Below are positions 9,501 through 21,162 of a DNA stretch of 64,000 nucleotides, piece after piece. A program made the position numbers and the translations under genes. The stretch is from Gracilaria gracilis (taxonomy: Eukaryota > Rhodophyta > Florideophyceae > Gracilariales > Gracilariaceae). A model generated the notes under the pieces. The model did no database searches. It was not told the origin of the DNA and saw only the letters and a program-made list of their open reading frames with translations. Position 1 is the first letter of the stretch. Every line of letters starts with the position of its first letter. The stretch covers positions 620,001 to 684,000 of the forward strand of contig JARGSG010000001.1 of NCBI GenBank assembly GCA_030374805.1, written 5' to 3'.

Positions 9501-12129
9501 CAAGCTTCGTCGCCATGCGACGAAGTTGAAGCTCTTCCCCGCAACGGCGCCCCTGGAATTCGTAGCTATCGATATTTTGGGACCCTTCCTCGCTACTAAG
9601 CGGCGTAACAAATTTCTACTCGTGATCACGGATCGTTTCTCGAAGCTCGTTCGTACCGTACCCTTAAAGAGAATCACGTCACTGACGGTTGCGCAAGCAT
9701 TCGTCACCCATTGAGCATTCGTCTACGGTCCACCGGTGAATCCACTGTCCGAGAACGGGAAACAGTTTGCCTCCCGGTTCTTCGGGGATGTATGCAGGAT
9801 TCTGGATGTCAAGAATCTCTTCATGACAACCTACCACTCCCAGTGCAATGGGCGGGCTGAACGGTTTAACCGGACGCTGTTAGCAGCACTCCGTTCATAC
9901 GTAGCTGATCACCACACCACGTCGGACCTGTTCACTGATGCGCTGACATTCGCATACAACACTCAAGTACACCGTACTACGGGATTGACTCCATTTGAAT
10001 TGGTTCTGTCTCGCACCCCGCCGCCCGTGGCGCTCGAAGCACAGCCAACGCTGGATCAATTTCCTTCGCCGAAGGGATACAGGGAAAACTGGAAGACATG
10101 GCTTACCAAGCTGGTCCCTGCAGCACAACGGTCAATGGCCCGGTCACAAGCCGCATATAAGCGTGATTTCGATCAGCGAGCCCCTCGAAGACCACCCGTC
10201 CTTAAAGAAGGGGACTATGTGTTCATCTGTAAGGAGTATTGGAACCCAGGCAAGCAGAAACGCCACAAGCTCTCACCCGTCGCCGACGGTCCCTTCAAGA
10301 CAATTGCAGTGAAATCCGACACTGTCGTATTGGAGATGGGTCAGCAACACGAACGCATTTCTCGCGATCGCGTGGTTTTTGCACCCCCGCCTGCGGGAAA
10401 CGATCCATCAAATGGACATTCTACCGCAGAAGCGGAAACGAACACTACGGACACACCGGACCCACCCCCGATCGACCGCCCTAGGGAGGTACCACACCCA
10501 AGTAGGGGACTCTCGAATTTGCCGATGTTATCGGACTCTACGCACCCTGGTGCTTTGCTGTCTGAAGCCCCGCCGCCTGGCGTAATTATTCGCCGCCTTG
10601 GCGCGTTTACACCCATTCCCCATATCGCTCCATCTAAGGAGGGGGAGGGACTCGTTAATCGTCATGCTCCCGCGCTGTCGCGTGAGGAACACCGTGTGGC
10701 ACGAAAGAGAGACACCGCTAATGCGCAATCAAAGCCCTCTCGGGAGCCCGGCGTCTCGTCAAATTCGCCGTGCATCAACGCAGAAGCGGAATCGTCACCA
10801 GACATTACCGCCGTGCGGGACAGGACCGAGGAGACTCAGTCGTTACCGGCGAAGCCGTTGGCTACGCCGCGTAGCGCGTCTGGAGTGACTACGTCGCAGA
10901 TTGGAGTCGAAATACCGCCAAAGGAGCCGTTGAGCGCGCACGTCCAAGACGGAGAAGAGTCGTCGGAGACTAAGTCGCCCAACACGCCTGAGGCGGGCCA
11001 CACAGTGGACACGTCGCTAAATGCCCAGCAGGGAAGTGCCAACCGTAGCACACGGACTACACCTGTAGGGGAGATCAGCTCAGCGAGCGAACCACGTCGA
11101 CAAACCGAGCTGACACCTCCCGTGCATACGGAGGCGGAACACGCCACGGCGCAGACCAATGACGGCCACCCGTTGACAACGTCACGTGCCACCACGGCGA
11201 GGCCGGTTCAATCAGGGTTACCGTTGACGCCAGCGCGTTCGACGCCACGCACAACTCCGTCAAAACCGTCGCTACCACGCAAACTTGCGGTACGCCTACT
11301 TGGGACTCCCGCGGGAGAAGGAACTCTACCAAACCAAGGCATCGGGAACACCGACACCGCGAGACGCGTGACAATCGACCCAAGTGGGAGACCACACCGC
11401 GAAGGAGCAGTGTCAGCAACCTCGTTGGACACAACACGGTCTAACCGGAACACCGACGCAGTGCCACACATGGTGAAGCCACCAGAGAGCTCTCCGAAGC
11501 AGGATGTCGTAATCACACGGCAAGGCCGGGAAGTCTTCCGACAGGAGTTCGTAGTCGACCAAATAGTGGAACACTCATACCACCCGTTGGGGTACATACA
11601 GTATCTCGTACGTTGGTACGGCTACAGACCCGAGGCTGACTCGGATGAGCCAATCGAGCATCTCCCACGATCGAAAGTGGTGCAGTACCATCGGCGTACT
11701 CTCACGGGTCTCCCGGCGACAATTGTCAAACGCCCAAGTGGGATAACACGCCCCGAAGGGGAAGAAGCTAGGTCACCTAGAAGGAAGTGGATGAAGATGA
11801 AGTGGAGATTGGATTTTGGTGGACGGAGTTCGACTGGTGTCGTCTTCGGTCGCCCACGTTTGTTTTTTCGGATTAATTATCCTGAGGGGTTCTCTCCCAG
11901 CTCGCTGGTTCACTGTTCTAATTACGACCACGTGCGCATGGGTTTCCCCTTCACAAGGGTGCGCTGTTTCCGTGCGCATAACGTTGATTTACCAGTGAGA
12001 ATACCGTTTGTCTTGTACAGGCCCCTGGCGGAAATGTTCAGTCGCCTATGTTCAACCATGTTCGTCCCCGCCTACTGCGAAGTACTTCGGTGTTTACAAG
12101 CTCTTGCGGTCTTCACAGTATCCGTATAA
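6589..12129 (+). pseudogene. pol: Pol polyprotein of element A (protease-RT-RNase H-integrase-chromodomain), broken
   Basis: One continuous phase carries all pol domains. It has an aspartic protease (VLDTGAGPN), RT (AFVCHSGLYRFKRMPFGLTN and YLDDVIVFSD), RNase H (VDTDSSDYQVGCALLQ, TDHSSLRWLL), an integrase zinc finger (LHLSHYAKL ... CPECAR) and an integrase core. A long low-complexity linker follows, then a chromodomain (EFVVDQIVEH ... YLVRWYGYRPE). Two TGA codons at 7834 and 9712 replace Trp codons kept in element C (SPWASPV and THWVFVY). A one-base shift near 6590-6600 separates the start from the -1 frame entered from gag. The second integrase catalytic Asp is Glu (SENGKQF). The frame beyond the chromodomain to 12129 is probably read-through of former untranslated sequence. 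It is inactive without readthrough or recoding. Confidence 0.88.
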
Positions 12130-13399
12130 TGCGTTGGCATTGATTCCCAGTCGTTTCTGGTAATGGTTCTCGATTCCCGATCTCGGGTATCTTGCTGCTA
12201 CAGTATTTTCCGGAGCCCTTCTGCGCAATACCCGTAACTCGGTGGGTTTCAAGCCATTTCCTTAACGGGCCATCACCAGATTATTCTGGACCTCTATAAA
12301 CTGTTTGGCGAAGACAGAAGCCAATTATCTCGAAGAACTTTGGAGTTATGGCGCCATTTCAGTTCGGGATTCAATTTTTACACTGCATTTCGGTGAACTG
12401 AAATGGACCGCGCTTTCCCATTCAATGGTGTTCAATCCCAACAATCTTAGTGTCAAATGAAAGCTCTGGTTTTCAGGAGTTCGACCCTGGATTAGGTTTT
12501 CTCACAGCTGTGCTGGTTCGAACGATATCCGACTTTCAAAATTCGAGACTGTAACCCACCCCGATTCTGTGCCGCAAAGAGAAGGGAACCGCTTCAAGCG
12601 TGAAGACTTCGATCTCGAAACGAGCTGCACACCTTTTTAGGGCTATGGACCGCGTATCCGCGTGATGGCAATAATTCGTCTACTTGGCTGGGTGTCGCAA
12701 GACCTCATATCGAGGGATAATCGAAGAAATTTGAGAACCACCTCTGTGCAGCGTCCCGGGCTCGAATCCGTTATCCCACACTGTGGTTCATGGACCTGGA
12801 AACAGGGACCGGACCGCGAGAGCGAGTTGAAGACTGTTGTGACCACGAATGGTCGTCTCTCGAGTGAGGTTTGCCCTTTGGAATGGTAGTGACTTGGTCT
12901 TCGTGAGGCGAGATCGAATCCTGTGGGAAAGCGAATCCTGAGGACGAGCAAGCTGAGAGACCATCATGGACGTATAACACGTGTATTGGCCTGAAGAGGT
13001 GGCGCTACGCGTGCGCGATTGCCAGGGGACCTTTTTATTATTGTATTTCATTAGATTAGCCATTAGGACCCACTGTAGATATAGGATAGGGCACATTACA
13101 GTGCCACAGGGTAGAGGCGCCTCGGTGCAGATACTTAAGCACCTCGAGCAGCGCCTCCCCTCATGTTGTAAAACAGACACCCTCTTGGTCACGACTAGCC
13201 CTCAAGCATGCCGTTTTCTTGCCTCTAGGTCTTCAAGCCGCCACTACTGCGCCTTCCGTCCTGTAGGAGTGCATAGTTAGTGTCCGCCCATTGTACCTCC
13301 GTACCAGAGGTGTCACCGTCATCCTCCTCCTACGTGGACCGCTCTGCCAAGCTACCATCGAGGCCTTAGGAGTGAGCGCTCATTGCCCACTATCCTACA
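12130..13399. other. 3' remnant of element A and left LTR of element B
   Basis: No gene is seen. The right end is the LTR end of element B, because CCTACA at 13394-13399 is followed two bases later by the same primer binding site as in A. The left boundary of B's LTR could not be fixed: B's right LTR and target duplication are lost, so there is no second copy to compare. A GTATAACAC stretch near 12972 could be a TATA-like promoter element. Confidence 0.5.
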
Positions 13400-13401
13400 T
13401 T

Positions 13402-13414
13402 TGGTCTCCCGACC
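13402..13414 (+). other. Primer binding site of element B
   Basis: TGGTCTCCCGACC is identical to the site in element A and lies two bases after the LTR-like end CCTACA. Confidence 0.75.
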
Positions 13415-13522
13415 TAGAATCCTCTAGGACGATCAGTGGTCCTTTTCAGGAAAGAAGTTTACCATAGGATTCTACCGCGCAGGATCTGGACCGACGGACT
13501 GGTACAGGAAAACAACCGCCCC

Positions 13523-15679
13523 ATGGATACCGACAACCTTCAGAAAGATGACTCTCGGGCTCCCCAAGCAGGCCCCAGTGGAACTACGACGGTTCCCGAA
13601 ACCATTGGCCCCACGGCTGATGCGATCAGTGATCGTCGGAGCACACGTAGCCATCCTCAGGGACGCCCAATGACCCCCCTTGATAGCCCCGAACGGATAG
13701 GTAGAGAGCCCAGTTTGGCCTCTCGTCTTCGTACCCGCTTGGACAGGATCAATTCCCAGCCGGCCACGCCAACGCAGGACCCAGTGGAAATCGCCCCGAG
13801 TGTCAGGGAAGACCTTTCCAAAGGTCTCGCTGACGTCCTTTGGCCACAGCTGAGAACACTCTGTGAAGAGCATGTTCAGACCCTTTTGGATACTCGCGTA
13901 CCAATGGTCTTGGAGGGGATGATTGACCAACAAATTCACCGCCTGATCCCAAAGGTCTTGGAATCGAGCACCTTTGTCGATGCAATGGCCTCGGCTATCC
14001 AGATGGAGGTCACACGCCAGGTAGGCCCCTCGGCCCTTCGGGCCACTAATCAAAGTAATCCATCGGCCTCTGTGTGGCAACCACACTCCGAACCTCCGGG
14101 AGTAGCTGCCTTGCCATCCCCTCGCCGGATCGATATACAGGAAGACCAAATGGCCGTGCACCCAGGGAGTGGAAGAGAGCCTCCCCGGCAAGTAGGCCTA
14201 GTGGATGCAGCACCCAGGAGGTACCAGGGGTCCCAGCAGCCCCGTAGGCCCAGTGGATTCGGCGATGAGGAGATCGCTTTATTGGACAGACGAAGTGTTG
14301 ACCGTAGGAAGAAGAGAAGTAAGACGAGAGATAAGAAGTCGAGAAAAAGGAGAGACCATTCGGACGATAGCGATGAAGATTCCAGTTCGGACTCATCGTC
14401 TTCAACCGATTCGGACGCGGATGAGGCAGCTGTTCGACGCCTCAAACCGCTGACCACCACGACCGAACTTTTCCAGAAAGTTCTGGATTATCGGACATAC
14501 CGCCTGGTTGATAAGTCTAAACGGTATTCCGGTTCGGTGGCCCGCAAGGTCACCAAGTGGGCCAAACGGATGCAGCTCACCCTTACGGACAAGTTCTCGG
14601 GTGCTGACCCGATCACTGTCCTCAGGTTCTTGAGTCAATTCCGTACGGCCTGCGATCAGAACGGCGTCCACGAGGGTGCCGCTCTGTACCTGTTTCAGTT
14701 TTTCCTCAGTGGACAGGCGCGTGACCATGTGGTAGCGAAGATTTCTGGGACTAATGACCCGATTGATGCGACCGACAGGGAGCTCCTCAGGTCATATCCG
14801 GAGGTGGTTCACTACCTACTAGACACTTATGCCACTGATGATGTCATTATGGATGCCCATCAGGACGTGATCTTCTTTAGGCAGAGCACGAACATTACCG
14901 AGTCGGACTTTGCTGACCAACTTTGGAAGAAGGCTTACCGTTGTGGAAATGTGTTTTCCGAAGGTCGACTCAAGCAGCATTTCATCGCTGGGCTGCTTCC
15001 GGCCATTAGGACGCATGTGCGGAATCACCACACGGACCATCAGAAGCTCTCCTTCCGCTAGCTGGTCACGTATGCCGAAGGTTATGGCAAAACCTATAGG
15101 ACGTCTCGTCGGGCTGCGGATATGGATGCCAGAGGCAGAGCCTCTCCGTTGCGGAAAAGCTCTAAAGTCCATATGGTCAATTCCTCTGAAAGCGAGTCCG
15201 TTGGCCCCATGCACTCGGAAGAGGGAGATATCCTCGCGGTGTCTTTTTCTTCTGTTCCGTCTGGTGCCCCATCTATACCGACCACCGGAACGAGCACTCC
15301 ATCTGGACAGACCACGCCGAGGTACACTTTTGTCCAACCAAGGAAGGACGTTTTCACCCGGTCAGGGGCATGCTTCATTTGTCTGTTTACGGCGAGACCG
15401 TGTGACTGCATGAAGTTCATGCCAGAAGACGTTCGCAAGAACCTGTTGGCCAGAAGGGATGAGAACTTCCAGGCGAGGAAGTCCGAAGGAATGTACACTC
15501 GCCCATACCAAAAGAGTTCGCAGTCCCCAAGGTCTAGTCGATACGCGACCCCTCGCGAGACATTCCGTCCGCAACAGGTCAACGCTATCGATACCACCGA
15601 CGTAAAACCGATTTCTCAGGTACAAGGCGAGGGCGTTCCATTGGAACGTCATGGAGAGACCGAACGGGAAAACGAGTAG
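13523..15679 (+). pseudogene. gag: Gag of element B with one nonsense codon
   Basis: The frame starts at the ATG at 13523 and is open except for TAG at 15059-15061. That codon stands where A's Gag has Glu in YLELVQYA (here LSFR-stop-LVTYAE), so GAG to TAG is likely. It has a proline- and serine-rich N-terminus, a mid region of Lys/Arg and Ser/Asp repeats (KKRSKTRDKKSRKRRDH), a capsid region (DPITVLRFLSQFRTACDQ and FADQLWKKAYRCGNVF) and a Cys cluster, CFICLFTARPCDC, in place of a standard CCHC knuckle. The capsid blocks align with A and C by pattern. The heptamer GGAAAAC lies at 15667-15673, just before its stop, and the protease follows in the -1 frame. Confidence 0.75.
15667..15673 (+). promoter_or_regulatory. 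Candidate -1 frameshift site of element B
   Basis: GGAAAAC is followed by GAG TAG in the gag frame. The -1 frame is open from here through the protease. The position matches the heptamers of A and C. Confidence 0.4.
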
Positions 15680-16344
15680 AGGAGCGGACCGAGGCGAACC
15701 GCCCCTCTGAGGATCCTAGCCTCAACCCCGTTGGACCACAGGAGTCAGTGGGCATCAGCCCCTCAAGTTCTTCGGAGTCTGACCAACCAGTGGACGATTG
15801 GATTGAAGACTTGGAAGAGCCGTCATCGGATGACCAGGACCCAGTTTGTGTCCTCAGGAAAGAGAACTACAAGGTTCGAATGACCATAACACTCCGCACC
15901 TCTCGCGCCCGAGTAGTTACGAGCGTGCTGGATACCGGTGCTGGACCAAACCTGGTACATCCAAAGGTCTTACCATACGGTTGGGAAGACAAGGTTAAGA
16001 TGAGGAAGACCCCCAGGATCACAGATGCATCACGCCGTCCCATGGCCATTAAAGGAATCATACCATTGTTTGTCCAATTGGGCAACCTAAAAGTTCGCAC
16101 TTGGTTCCTCGTTTGTCCCAATTTGGGCACGGAGTGCATCCTCGGGACTTCTTTCATCGACCGTTACGTGAAGGCCATTTATCCGGGCCTTCGAAAAGTC
16201 GCGTTTAATCGCGCACCTCCAGTGGCTTTGGTAGGTTCCAAACCGGGATCAGACGCTAACCCACGACGGCCTCCACTGGCCACAAACACCGTATCCAACA
16301 AGGTCAGACTCACAAAAGCGGTAGTGATACCACCGATGACTTAG
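15672..16344 (+). pseudogene. Protease of element B, pol truncated after it
   Basis: This frame, -1 to gag, encodes an acidic spacer and a retroviral-type aspartic protease with VLDTGAGPNLVHPKVLP and ILGTSFIDRYV, the second being the hydrophobic-GxS/D block near the protease C-terminus. Element A has VLDTGAGPN and ILGCDFCDRFV at the same places, so family membership is clear. The frame stops at 16344. About 130 bases further on the DNA changes into A's 3' LTR. RT, RNase H and integrase are missing, which makes B a relic. Confidence 0.75.
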
Positions 16345-16473
16345 ACCACCGCTTGGGCACAGTGCGAATCCTCTGGTCTGTTGACGCTTCAGAATCATCC
16401 GAAGACGATTCGGCGTCAACTCACCCTTATGGCCAATGAAGTAATGGACCTTCGTCCGCGTCAGCCCTTAGCC

Positions 16474-17293
16474 TACTTAGTTAATTTCCGCATCATGCGT
16501 TAGTAGATATATATGAGCTACACTGCTATTAGCGGGTCGCCTCGCTGAGGTAATTGCCACACATGTACACGTGGATTGCACGGCTCGAGGCACCATTTAG
16601 CGGGTGTGAATAGCACACGTGTAGCACGGATATGCCAGAGGCAGTGCACCCAGCATTGCTGTATTTACTTAGATATTTTATAGATTATTTTGCCCGGCGC
16701 ACCCACTGTCAGTGGTGCGCCGAGCTCAGTACTTAGAGGGTTGAGCACCGCTCCCCCAAGTAAACTGCCCCTTGCCAAGCAAGGGCTTCTGGCTCTAACT
16801 ATCACGCCTTCGTGGATTGTTCACCTCCAAGTGGAGTGACGACTGCGTTGTTCACGTATAGTTACCCACCCTTGTGGCGCTCAGAGTATAACCACTATTT
16901 GTGTGTCTAGTTCCGACCTATTGTCGTATACTCGCCCCTGTATTGGGTTTGCTTTATTCTCTCTCTCTTTTCCCCACTCTGGTGGTTTGCTTTCTCCCCT
17001 TTTTGGGTTTGCCTTTTTGCCCTGTTCTCAGTGGCCCGTTTCCCACACCTTGTCGTTGCCGTGCTATTCTCTTTCGAGGACTCATCTCGTGACCGTGTGA
17101 ACACGTGGGTCTCTACCGACTACTAATCAGCCTAACGCTCCGACGCTTGTCGTGGTGGTTTGACCTCGGATTTACACCCGGCTTAGCTGTGTCATTCCCG
17201 GAGTGCTCCGTTCGATATGCTGCCCTGTCGAGGGGAAGATTACGAACGTCTTCGTGAGCCTGCGCTTTTCCCCGCCAAAGGCGTTGTTCCACA
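16474..17293 (+). repeat. 3' LTR of element A, 5'-truncated by 33 bases
   Basis: It matches 3423-4240 closely to the CA end (GTTCCACA). The first 33 bases of the LTR (TGAAGGACAACACTCC...) are absent; element B sequence abuts TACTTAGTTAATTTCC at 16474. It is followed by GAAGG at 17294-17298. Confidence 0.9.
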
Positions 17294-17298
17294 GAAGG
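17294..17298. repeat. Target site duplication GAAGG of element A (right copy)
   Basis: This is the second copy of the pentamer at 3385-3389. The transposase frame resumes at 17299. Confidence 0.9.
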
Positions 17299-17786
17299 AT
17301 GGCCTTTCTCGATTTCGGGGACATGAGCACAAAACTCAAGCTCGGTACCGCCGGATTCAAAGCGCTCACTCCAGATGTCGTGCAGAAATCATTGGAGGCC
17401 GTCGGTCTTTGGCCTATGGATTTCCGTTTTTTGAAGCGGGCTGAGAAGAAGTGGACTGGGGTGAAGAGTCCGGAGACCGAAGCACAGCGCCGTTCCATGC
17501 GCGTCGAACTACAGAAACAATACAAACAAATGAGGGAGGTAATCCGCGAACGAGAGGATACTACCTTCAAGATAGATCCCATGGAGAACATCATCACGGC
17601 CGGACATAGCCGAGTACAGTACATCTTGGAGAAGCGGACATCGACGAAGGTCAAGGTGTGGAAAAATCCTGCGGACTATTATGTCCGAACCACGCTTTCT
17701 TGGGGTGCCCCCGCTGTGGACCTTACTCAGGGTGAGCTCATTCGTAAGCGTAAGGAAGCCCGAGGGACCCAAAATCTGGAGAAGAA
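17299..17786 (+). pseudogene. Pogo-like transposase, segment 3 of 4
   Basis: This segment is in phase with 3389 once element A and one GAAGG copy are discounted. It encodes the C-terminal part typical of pogo/Tigger transposases: ALTPDVVQKSLEAVGLWPMD follows the catalytic core and matches the family's motif for the residues after the third acidic position. A charged, helical region follows (VELQKQYKQMREVIREREDT). The segment ends at 17786 in codon position 2, where element C is inserted with AAGAA duplicated. Reading resumes at 29789 at codon position 3. There are no stops inside. Confidence 0.85.
17782..17786. repeat. Target site duplication AAGAA of element C (left copy)
   Basis: AAGAA here and at 29784-29788 flank 17787-29783. 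Confidence 0.85.
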
Positions 17787-18783
17787 TGTCGAGCAAACCC
17801 CAAAGAGGGTACGTGTCCACCAGGGTGTCCGAGTCCTGCTCCCACAAAAGGGCGAACTCAGAAGTAGAGCCCTCTGCCCGTGCGCGTGCCGCGTGGAATC
17901 CAGGTGTAAACCGGAGACGGTACTGGAATAACCTGCAGAGGTAAAGAAGAGCGTGGGCCTAGAGAGGAATAACCGACGACGGATGAAGAGAGAACGAGTC
18001 TAGAAGTAGAGCGAGCGGTGCCGTAAGACGGTGTAATGCTCCTACGGAGAAACACACGAGCGAAGCTACGGCCCGTGCCAACGGCGGGAACAGGGCCGAT
18101 AGCGGAACGAGACACACACACACGCGTGTCCAAATATAACTCTGTACAGAGGCGGAAGCGAGACCTGCACCAGGAAAACGATGAACTAAACAAAGATCCG
18201 GTACTTCGGTGAACGACAATACATACAACCTGATACTCGGGTAATTAGCGAAACAAGCCAGAAACTGGTAGTAAATAACTTCCTTAGGGACCCTGAGGGG
18301 TGATTGTACCGAGACCAGTCGTGGTTACTCTCCGTAGAGGAGTCGTGAACCTACGTAGGCAGTAACAACCATAGCCCAGCCTTCGGGATGAAGACCACGT
18401 ACTTCAAGAAGAAAATACGGCTCAGGTGAGTTTTACTTAGTGGCTCCAGGGCGAGATCGCCCGAGCATATATACTATCTACTGTATCTAGGGCTGCGCAC
18501 TCCCACGAGGGCTCTACATGTGGACAACCCAGTGTCAGGGTGCCACAGTATCTACCCAGCGGGTGTGACGCCAAATATTTGGACAAATATGCCACAAGGC
18601 CCTACTGTACACCTATTTCATAGGTTCTATCCCCGATTCACCTAACAAGGTACGTCCCAACAATATTTCCAATTTCACCCGAAACGGGGTCCATATTCAT
18701 AGTCTGACAAGTCAGGGCTCAATGGATAGAGCTCCATTATGAGAACCTTCATTGTGCCGACATCGGATTGCCATTGCTCTACA
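17787..18783 (-). repeat. 3' LTR of element C (997 bp)
   Basis: On the minus strand it starts TGTAGAGCAATGGC at 18783 and ends at 17787 next to AAGAA. It aligns over its length with 28787-29783. It is rich in short inverted repeats. Confidence 0.88.
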
Positions 18784-18864
18784 TCTCCCCCTCCTTAGCC
18801 AAGGGTTCGCGCTTTTGTCGGCGGGAAGGCGCCGGCGACCGGTACGTAAATAGTGATCCTCAGA

Positions 18865-20781
18865 ATGGCGGACTCCGAAACTTCGGCAATACCTTCACAG
18901 CTTCCTGAACCAACGCGTGGTACACGACATCACTCTTCTCCGACTTCGCGGCAAAAACTGTCATCTCCAACCTTCTCTCCTACAGCAGGCATGAATCCTT
19001 TCGCGACTAACCCGATCCCTGGGAACGCTTCCTCAAGTGCCTCACAGGCGGTTTCTTCGAGTGCTGCTCCCGTCGAGAACCTTTCCTACTTAGGCTTTCA
19101 ACAACTTCCTATGCAGGCGTCATCTCAGTTCCATTCGTCCCAAGCTATGGTGCCAGCTCATCAACCCTCGGGGTATCAGCAGTCTCCTTACCAAATGGCA
19201 GGTTCGTCCGGATACTTCGGCCGGTTTAACTCGATGCCCCTCCCTCAAGGAGGTTCTCACGCACAACCGCAGTACCATCCATCTGGTTACCAACCTCCTG
19301 GCTACTTCCCCCAACAGGGCGCTCAACGTGGACAATCCTCGCAAGGCTACGATCCCGCAGCGCCTCTTCAGGCTCCCGATATCGACGCAGTGGCGTGGAA
19401 CTCCGAGCAAGCGATGCCGTTAACGGTCAATGCCAGGGGCTGGATCAGCTTGGAAAGTCTCCGTTTCAGACGGCCTCGGAAGCATGGCGAGGTGTATTGC
19501 CGTGCACCTTGGTTCCATCCGACGGCCGTAGCCGACGAGGCTCTTATTGACTCGTATGCTGAGAACGGTTACCTCCCAGGTGGGCTCCATCGCGAAGTAG
19601 TTCGGTCCAGAAGCTGGCGTCTCCGTGTGGCGGTCGATCCCGTGCACCTGTTCTGTGCGGGCGGTGATTCCCTTAGTCGCACTAGGGCACTGTGGGCTCG
19701 TACTGCCTATGAAGGAGCTAGCCGTGTTCGATCGGATTACTTGGTACCGTTGCGGTTCAACTTTGACGTATCACATTTCCGAACTTTCGGCGAGAGATCC
19801 TACGGATACGCATTAGCGGAGCTCAACTAGTCTCCCCATAGGGCTGAGGTACCGAACGTGGTCGATGGTTTGCTTCTCTGGAGTCGTCCCTTTCTTCGGG
19901 CGGAATTCCGATACCTTCGGCGATCATCCAATGATTTCTAGTGGAGCTTTGAGCGCCGTGTTCGGCTCGAGCGAAGCTTGCAGTCCCGTCGAGGGTTCCT
20001 GATTCCGTATCCACACTTGGAGGCTGAGCGATTGCGCTACAACTCCCTGCCGGGGCGATACGCTGCGCTTCCCAGCTGGTGGGCGAATGTCGAGGTCCCG
20101 CGAGGGTGCTACTCCGAACTTCCTCCATGCCTTTACTATGTAGGCTGTAGAATGTTGAACTATCCCTGCTCTGGGTACTGGACGCTCTTTGCTGCGGAGT
20201 GGGGTGCCCGCGTGGCGGTACATCTCCTGTGGGATACCTACGATCATTACCGTCTCTGGTATCTCCCTCCGATGCTCCGATGGATTATCCGGCGACAGGA
20301 TCTGTCTATGCCCTTGGGGTCCGATTCCAACCAAGAAGAGGTTCATTTGCTCCTACGCTTCATCGAGGCCGTCGATTGGGACCGGATTCCGGTGCACTGG
20401 CAGCCAGAAGGTGGTCCTCGTGGCAGCGACCGATCACCGGGGAGAATATCCACCCGTTCGGGGACCTTCGCGTACTACGATCCGTGGGAACGGCATATGA
20501 TCTCCGAGGCTCATGCGAGAGCGATGATGCGGGACCCTAGGGCTATGGCGATTTGACACCCGACTGGGTTCGTGTTCCCTGACGACTATGGGCCTCCAGC
20601 GGACTGGGTCGATCCCTCCTTAGACCATGGTGATGGCGAGGTGGTGGACGACGACATCCCCCTTGTGGAAGTTCCGAATACGGACGCTGACGCGGCACAG
20701 GTCCCTGCGGAGGGCACTCGAGCTCCCGCGGGTTGGGGTCTTGCGACGCCGGCTCCCGGAAACAACGCTGGTCACCAGTAG
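18865..20781 (+). pseudogene. Decayed antisense frame of element C, Q/P/S-rich then W-rich, function unknown
   Basis: A single plus-strand phase, opposite to C's gag and pol, is open from the ATG at 18865 to 20781 except for three stops: TAG at 19828, TAG near 19938 and TGA at 20555. That is about 639 codons. The first 170 residues are rich in Ser, Pro and Gln with Gly-Tyr repeats (HPSGYQPPGYFPQQG), a disordered, prion-like composition. The rest is rich in Trp, Arg and Tyr (WGARVAVHLLWDTYDHYRLW) and looks folded. The last part is acidic. I recognise no family. It lies between the chromodomain end of pol and the 3' LTR. Some plant Ty3/gypsy lineages carry an extra antisense gene in this place; whether this is related is unknown. 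Confidence 0.55.
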
Positions 20782-21162
20782 TCTGGGCAGGGTTGCCTGA
20801 GGGCGTGTAGTTCTGTCACTCAGATACGATAAACCCAATTAGGCCACAGCTTGGCATTACTTCTCTCCTCCTGTAGGATCTTTCTCGTGTTCGAGCTTCT
20901 TTCATACTTCCTTCCTGTTCCTTCTTCATTTCCTAACCAGGATTCACTTCATTTCCATTCGTGGCAACAGCTTCCTAGATATTTCATTACTTCTTACTTC
21001 TTAGTTCCGTTATACGGCGATGTACCGACAATTCGGTGCGTTCTTCCTTTGTTCATACTGTACATAAGACCAACCTTGTGGGTGTCTTCTCTTCTCTTCT
21101 TACAGCTCCTCGCAACCTACCGCGTAGCGGCACACCATATTTACCACATGTCATTGACAGCT
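20782..21162. other. Spacer in element C, pyrimidine-rich on the plus strand
   Basis: There is no gene. The stretch from about 20860 to 21110 is rich in C and T on the plus strand (purine-rich on the element's coding strand). It lies between the end of the antisense frame and the pol stop, and the two frames converge here. Confidence 0.4.

Larger units (their letters stand above)
13400..16473 (+). mobile_element. Element B, truncated Ty3/gypsy retroelement (internal part)
   Basis: It contains a primer binding site (13402-13414), a Gag frame (13523-15679) and a protease (to 16344). It then ends abruptly at the truncated 3' LTR of element A (16474). RT, RNase H, integrase and the 3' LTR of B are absent. 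It is related to A and C in gene order and in the gag/pol junction heptamer, but its Gag is of another family. Confidence 0.75.
3390..17293 (+). mobile_element. LTR retrotransposon A, Ty3/gypsy chromovirus, with truncated element B inside
   Basis: The element runs LTR (3390-4240), primer binding site (4243-4255), gag (4400-6484), pol with protease, RT, RNase H, integrase and chromodomain (about 6589-12129), a second and truncated retroelement (B, to 16473), and the 3' LTR (16474-17293). GAAGG duplications flank the whole. B's own LTR end, primer site, gag and protease are present, but its RT to integrase region and 3' LTR are missing. A's 3' LTR lacks its first 33 bases, so a deletion has fused B's protease region to A's LTR. 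A is non-autonomous now: pol has one frameshift and two nonsense codons. Confidence 0.9.

Noticed and set aside
12757-12935. tRNA-like B-box words (GCTCGAATCC, ATCGAATCCT)
   Set aside because: The surrounding bases do not form a T-arm, acceptor stem or anticodon arm.
13472-14191. 239-codon minus-strand frame opposite element B gag
   Set aside because: It is antisense of a recognisable Gag frame, with no independent evidence. It differs from the antisense frame of element C, which lies outside gag/pol.
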